Of a DNA stretch of 64,000 bases, positions 59,706 to 64,000 are shown piece by piece. The stretch lies in contig OZ240213.1 of the NCBI GenBank assembly GCA_965197555.1, forward strand, positions 1 to 64,000. The letters run 5' to 3'. The stretch comes from G965197555 sp965197555. Lineage in GTDB: Bacteria; Chloroflexota; Dehalococcoidia; Lucifugimonadales; UBA3495. Positions within the stretch are counted from its first letter, which is position 1. Every line of letters starts with the position of its first letter. Both the position numbers and the translations under genes were made by a program. Below the pieces are notes generated by a model. It worked only from the letters and a program-made list of their open reading frames with translations, ran no database searches and was not told the DNA's origin.

Positions 59706-61073
59706 ATGCTGGTGATGAGGTTTGTAGACCTCTTTGCAGGTCTAGGTGGATTCCGTATTGCACTTGAACGACTCGGGCATGAGTGCGTTTTTGCCTCTGA
59801 GAAAGATGTACAGCTTCAAGATGTCTACAACCGAAACTTCCCGGAAGGACCCGCTATCGAAGGGGACATTAGACGCTCAAAGGACCGTTTACCACCTCAT
59901 GACGTGCTGTGTGCCGGATTCCCTTGTCAACCCTTCTCTAAGTCAGGCACTCAGGCCGGGTTGAAGGACACGACCTCTGGAACACTCTTTCACGAGATTC
60001 TGGAGATATTGCGGGCGCATAAGCCGACCTATGTGATTCTAGAGAACGTCGGGAACTTCGAGCGTCATGACGAAGGACGGACATGGCGCATTGTCAAAAC
60101 TAGCTTGGAAGGTCTCGGCTATGAGGTCAAGGGAACAGAGCATATGGCAAGTGGTGGTGACGGGCTGCTCTCGCCCCACCACCTCGGCTATCCTCACCAT
60201 CGAGAGCGATTCTTCGCAGTAGCCTCTCTTGAAGGTCTTCCAGAGGAGACTTTCCCTACAAGAAAACGAAGCGCGCTGACTTCAATGACGCGCATCGTCC
60301 AGAAGAGCGCTGAGCTATCCGAGTCCGACCATAACGAAGCACAAATCGCAGACCAGCACCGCCGGTGTATTGAGCACTGGAACACTTTCCTTGAGGCCCT
60401 ACCGGAGGAGAAGGTCGCACTGCCGTCATTCCCCATATGGGGGGACGAGATTGGCGCAACTTACTCCTATGAGGAGACGACCCCTTGGGCTCAACTGCTC
60501 TCTGCGGGAGTCGGTTCCGCACACAGCAAGAATGGGAAGATTTGCACTAGGGAAGACTTCGACGCCCTGCCGAGCTACGCACGGAGAGAGGTCACAGAGT
60601 TCCCGGGTTGGAAAGTTCGGTTCATCAGGTCAAACCGTGATTGGCTTGCATCGATTCGCGGTGACCTTTCGCAAGAGTGGGTCAACGGCCTTCGCACGTT
60701 CCCTCCTTCTCTCAGAAAGCTTGAGTGGAACTGCCAAGGCGAAGACAGGGATCTCTGGAAGCACATCCTGCAGTTCAGGCCCTCCGGGCTACGCGTCAAG
60801 AGGTACGCAAACAGCCCGTCGCTAGTAGCAATGACAAATACACAGATTCCTATACTCGGCCCCAAGCAGCGACACCTATCCCGAATCGAGGGGCTGCGGC
60901 TGCAGGGCTTCGAGGACGACTTCTGTGTTCCAGAGTCCAGGACGGAGACATTCAAGGCGCTAGGGAACGCAGTACACGTGGACGTCGTGTACGAGATTGC
61001 CAAGAGACTTCTGCGCGTCGAAGAGGCCAACGCGGCTAGCGTGCAAGGTCCTATAGCTGTGGGTGCGAGCTAG
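59706..61073 (+). CDS. DNA cytosine-5 methyltransferase
   Basis: A protein of 455 residues (452 if ATG 59715 is used). C5-methyltransferase motifs in order: FVDLFAGLGGFRIAL (SAM binding), the catalytic PCQ in GFPCQPFSKSG, LENV, HHRERFF, then a variable target-recognition region and the final RLQGFEDDF and ALGNAV. It methylates cytosine in a specific DNA site, protecting it from the partner nuclease. It is followed after 10 bases by a MORC-type ATPase and a Z1 helicase, the order known from MutL/MORC-type restriction modules. Confidence 0.95.
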   Translation: MLVMRFVDLFAGLGGFRIALERLGHECVFASEKDVQLQDVYNRNFPEGPAIEGDIRRSKDRLPPHDVLCAGFPCQPFSKSGTQAGLKDTTSGTLFHEILEILRAHKPTYVILENVGNFERHDEGRTWRIVKTSLEGLGYEVKGTEHMASGGDGLLSPHHLGYPHHRERFFAVASLEGLPEETFPTRKRSALTSMTRIVQKSAELSESDHNEAQIADQHRRCIEHWNTFLEALPEEKVALPSFPIWGDEIGATYSYEETTPWAQLLSAGVGSAHSKNGKICTREDFDALPSYARREVTEFPGWKVRFIRSNRDWLASIRGDLSQEWVNGLRTFPPSLRKLEWNCQGEDRDLWKHILQFRPSGLRVKRYANSPSLVAMTNTQIPILGPKQRHLSRIEGLRLQGFEDDFCVPESRTETFKALGNAVHVDVVYEIAKRLLRVEEANAASVQGPIAVGAS

Positions 61074-61083
61074 AGGAGGTCGG

Positions 61084-62655
61084 ATGGTCGCTTCCGAGAG
61101 TCAGATAACGATAGACATTCGACCTGCTGTTAGCGTCTACGCGACTTACAGGCGACTGAGCTACAAGCCATGGTACGCTATTGCTGAGTTCGTAGACAAC
61201 TCTACTCAGAGCTACTACGACCATCGAGTGGAGCTCATCGGGGCCCATAAGCTCGACGGAGGTCCAGGGAACTTGCGAGTGGAGGTGGCCTACGACAGCG
61301 AGAGAAACGCACTCACTATCGTGGACAACGCGCATGGCATGGAGATGGAGGAACTCACTAGAGCCGTTGTACTTGACAGACCGCCTCCAGACCCCACGGG
61401 GCGCTGTGAGTATGGCATGGGGCTAAAGACGGCCGCCTGCTGGTTTGGCACGACTTGGACGATTCGCACGAGCAAGCTGGGCTCCAATAGGCAGTACACG
61501 GCTCGTGTGCATGTGCCGGAACTTGTCGACAGTCATCTGGACAGCATTGCTGTAGAGGTGGGTCCTGCCGAGCTTGAGACCCACTACACATCTATCACCA
61601 TTGAGGGTCTCTACAAGCCAATTCGGGGTAGGACGCAGGGCCGCGTGAAGGACCAACTCGGCAGCATGTACCGAGAAGACCTCCGCTCGGGAGAGATCGA
61701 GATCCTGTGGAATGGCGAGCCCATCTCATACGAAGAGCCCAGCTTCCTCGAAGAGGACCTGGGCAACGGCGTCAATAACTTGTGGAGGAAGAGCTTCACC
61801 ATTGATGTGCCCTGGGAGTCTGAGGGGACGACACTCCATGCCACGGGATGGGTCGGAGTCAGGACGCCAGGAAGCCAGAGAGATGCCGGGTTTGCCCTAC
61901 TGAGGCGTGGACGGGTCATCGTGGGCGGGCCTGGGGAAGGCTATAAGCCAGCTGAGATATTCGGCCAAGGCAATACTTTCCGCTCTCAGCGTCTCGTCGG
62001 TGAGATAAAGATGGATGCTTGGCCGGTCACCCAAGCGAAGGATGCGTTCGACTGGTCCGGTGGGCTAGAGGATGACTTTATCGAGCAGCTAAGGCCGGTA
62101 TGCCAAGACTACATGGACAAGGCCGAAGGCTATAGAGAGCGTGGCAAGCCCATCACTCAACCAGTGATGGAGGTGGTATCTGAGCCCCTTAGAAAGGTCT
62201 TCTCTGACCAGAGGTTCGGCAATGCAGTGCATGAGGAGATCAGGCTGCCTGATCCTCCGAAGACCGAGGAGGCGGAGCGGGCCGACACTGAAATGATACG
62301 AACCGCTAGCAACGGTCCAGTCTCGTATCGCCTTGAGGTCGGGACAGAGGTCTGGCTCTTCAGACTCCACTGGCAAGACCAACTCAGTGAAGCCCATTGG
62401 ATGCAGGTGAGCGTTCCCCGTGAGAACGAGATAGATGTCTTTCTCAACACCGCCCACCCCTTCCTTGCGCCCTACCTAGACAACAGAGACTCACTTGCCT
62501 TACTTCAGAAGTTCGTCCTATCCCTGGCGTTGGCCGAGCGTATGGCTCTTCAAATCTCTTCAAATGGACTCGTAAGCCCCAGTGACTTTCGTATGTACAT
62601 GAACAAAGTGCTCAGGCGGGCAGGCGAGATTGAGGTCGAGTATGGTCGAGCCTAG
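61084..62655 (+). CDS. MORC-type GHKL ATPase
   Basis: A protein of 523 residues. GHKL motifs: AIAEFVDNSTQSYYD (N-box with E and N), TIVDNAHGMEMEELTRAV (G1) and CEYGMGLKTAACWFG (G2). It is followed by an S5-like fold region with the GFALLRRGRVIVGG segment. This matches bacterial MORC/MutL-like ATPases found with methyltransferases and Z1 helicases in restriction and Mza-like systems. The start at 61084 has AGAGGAGG just upstream; the longer ORF from 61063 begins inside the methyltransferase gene. The end overlaps the next start by 14 bases. Confidence 0.88.
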   Translation: MVASESQITIDIRPAVSVYATYRRLSYKPWYAIAEFVDNSTQSYYDHRVELIGAHKLDGGPGNLRVEVAYDSERNALTIVDNAHGMEMEELTRAVVLDRPPPDPTGRCEYGMGLKTAACWFGTTWTIRTSKLGSNRQYTARVHVPELVDSHLDSIAVEVGPAELETHYTSITIEGLYKPIRGRTQGRVKDQLGSMYREDLRSGEIEILWNGEPISYEEPSFLEEDLGNGVNNLWRKSFTIDVPWESEGTTLHATGWVGVRTPGSQRDAGFALLRRGRVIVGGPGEGYKPAEIFGQGNTFRSQRLVGEIKMDAWPVTQAKDAFDWSGGLEDDFIEQLRPVCQDYMDKAEGYRERGKPITQPVMEVVSEPLRKVFSDQRFGNAVHEEIRLPDPPKTEEAERADTEMIRTASNGPVSYRLEVGTEVWLFRLHWQDQLSEAHWMQVSVPRENEIDVFLNTAHPFLAPYLDNRDSLALLQKFVLSLALAERMALQISSNGLVSPSDFRMYMNKVLRRAGEIEVEYGRA

Positions 62656-64000
62656 CCAGACTATTGGTATCGATCCCTTGTCGACGGCAACGGAGTTGTG
62701 GGGACCTTCTATCGATGGCGAGGAAATCCGACGCCTTAGGAGCCGATACCAAGAGCGTGTCAGCGAAGACGAGTGGGACGACGTTGTAGAAACTGCCGCG
62801 TCGATTCTGGGTAGATGCCCTACTCCGACCGACAACGACCGGAGAGTCACTGGACTGGCGCTTGGTAAGGTTCAGAGTGGCAAGACTCTCTCCTACACAT
62901 CCCTTATTGCCTTGGGCATAGACAATGGCTACCGAGTGACAGTGGTGCTGGCCGGCACGAAGAACCCGTTGTTGGAGCAGAATTTCACACGGCTGTACAA
63001 CGACCTAGAAGCCAGACGCCCGAACCTAACACCCTTCAGGAACCCAATCCCTCAAGATGCTGAGGTTATTAGAAGCGTGCTCCATGGCGGTGGTCATGCC
63101 CTGATTGTAGTGCTGAAGAACCGCAAGCGGCTTGAAGACGCCAGGCGTGTCCTGGCAACCCCAGAGATCAGGGGTTTCCCAACGCTCATCATCGATGACG
63201 AGGGAGACGAAGCATCCCTCAACACCCAGTTCCGCCGAGGGAGACGGTCTGCGATTTACGAGAGCATCCTAAGGCTAAGGGGTGCGCTCCGAATCCACGC
63301 CTATGTGGCGTATACCGCAACTCCCCAGGCGAACCTTCTGATATCAGGAATCGATGGACTCTCACCTGACTTTGGCGTTCTTGTTGAGCCAGGACAGGGA
63401 TACTGTGGCGGAGCGACCTTCTTTGGCTCAGATCGCGATCGATACGTGAGACCCGTGCCTTTGGCGGAGTCCGAGGAGGAGCAGGTCTGGGGAATACCAA
63501 ATGGCCTTAGGCAGGCCATGGCAACCTTTCTTGTCGGGGGCGCCATCCGACACCTGCGCGAGTCCAATGCATGGCACTCGATGCTTATTCACAACAGCAA
63601 CTTACGTGCCGACCACGAGACACTTCAGACAGCAATCCGAAATCTCGTTGAGCTTTGGCGCGAAAGCCTTGGCCTGCCGGATGATGATCCCGCCACGCAT
63701 GAGTCGATGGCACTGATGCGGGCGGCCTACGACGACTTGTGCTCCACGGTACATGATCCCCCGACTTGGGAAATGGTTCGTCGGCAACTGCGTGATGAGG
63801 TCTGGCTCGTCGAGGTGTGGATGGTCAATAGCTTGCCTTTGGGACGCGACCCCATTGGGACGCCATTCAGGCTAAAGAACAACATCCTCGTCGGAGGCAA
63901 CATGCTTGGCCGAGGAGTAACCATCGAGGGCCTCGCGGTCACGTACATCACTCGCCGAGCTAAGAACGAGACAAACGCCGACACCATGGAGCAGCGAGCG
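62642..64000 (+). CDS. Z1-domain helicase-like protein, 3' end outside the window
   Basis: 453 codons without a stop up to the right edge. Walker A LGKVQSGKTLSYTSLI lies near residue 75, LIIDDEGDEASLN near 180, the helicase-like AYTATPQANLL near 220, and the Z1 hallmark GGNMLGRGVTIEGLAVTYI near 420. Z1 proteins are superfamily II-like ATPases that accompany MORC/MutL ATPases in restriction modules. The ATG lies inside the end of the MORC gene. A PD-(D/E)XK nuclease and an AIPR protein would be expected beyond the window. Confidence 0.9.
   Translation, partial: MVEPSQTIGIDPLSTATELWGPSIDGEEIRRLRSRYQERVSEDEWDDVVETAASILGRCPTPTDNDRRVTGLALGKVQSGKTLSYTSLIALGIDNGYRVTVVLAGTKNPLLEQNFTRLYNDLEARRPNLTPFRNPIPQDAEVIRSVLHGGGHALIVVLKNRKRLEDARRVLATPEIRGFPTLIIDDEGDEASLNTQFRRGRRSAIYESILRLRGALRIHAYVAYTATPQANLLISGIDGLSPDFGVLVEPGQGYCGGATFFGSDRDRYVRPVPLAESEEEQVWGIPNGLRQAMATFLVGGAIRHLRESNAWHSMLIHNSNLRADHETLQTAIRNLVELWRESLGLPDDDPATHESMALMRAAYDDLCSTVHDPPTWEMVRRQLRDEVWLVEVWMVNSLPLGRDPIGTPFRLKNNILVGGNMLGRGVTIEGLAVTYITRRAKNETNADTMEQRA

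Overview
The window looks like a high-GC chromosome segment rich in integrated mobile elements. It shows no ribosomal RNA, tRNA or housekeeping marker, so the host is inferred only. Three things point weakly to the Chloroflexota (Dehalococcoidia/SAR202-like bacteria): the type IV secretion genes are of the PrgI/VirB4/VirD4 kind common in one-membrane bacteria, a histidine kinase is fused to a complete OmpR-type regulator, and there is a giant secreted protein of Ig-like and FN3-like repeats. This assignment is of low confidence.

Layout. (1) 1-3.5 kb, minus strand: a five-gene run of RHH antitoxin, PIN toxin, PD-(D/E)XK-like protein, probable winged-helix protein and a P-loop ATPase cut by the window edge; possibly an undescribed defence operon. 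(2) 3.7-6.1 kb: fused sensor kinase/response regulator, then a 626-base gap with a run of 31 C. (3) 6.7-14.0 kb: a 2428-residue secreted repeat protein with a 2.3-kb internal duplication. (4) 14.2-22.3 kb, minus strand: DNA-processing genes of an integrative conjugative element (RadC-like protein, SSB, RecB/Cas4-like nuclease, TSCPD protein, Rad52-like annealing protein, DnaG-like primase and small unknowns). Most gaps between them hold related GC-rich hairpins. (5) 22.3-24.3 kb: control region with 45-base direct repeats and a regulator gene. (6) 24.3-41.2 kb, plus strand: conjugation genes (TrbL/VirB6-like protein, two small pilin-like proteins, PrgI fusion, VirB4, VirD4-like protein, replication-relaxation protein), regulators, a PP-loop/PAPS-reductase-like protein and a large serine recombinase, with no recognisable relaxase. 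The first pilin-like gene is split by a group II intron whose excision restores the frame exactly; the intron's own protein is frameshifted.

(7) 41.5-64 kb: a defence island. After a HEPN gene and a second RHH/serine-recombinase pair, four copies of a roughly 50-bp att-like sequence lie in the same orientation at about 45.35/47.0, 50.7, 54.8 and 57.5/59.2 kb. The stretch between each neighbouring pair holds one complete defence-like module: SIR2-HerA-KTSC, then a Rad50/Mre11-like pair, then a DUF262-AlbA_2 protein. After the last copy comes a cytosine methyltransferase/MORC-type ATPase/Z1 helicase module that runs off the right edge. The first copy is the 3' end of the recombinase gene. Two copies are interrupted at the same point by apparently identical IS1182-family elements in opposite orientation. 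The simplest reading is that a large serine recombinase collects defence cassettes at an attachment site made of its own 3' end. That is an inference from sequence alone.

Many long ORFs on the strand opposite real genes are GC-driven shadows and are left out.
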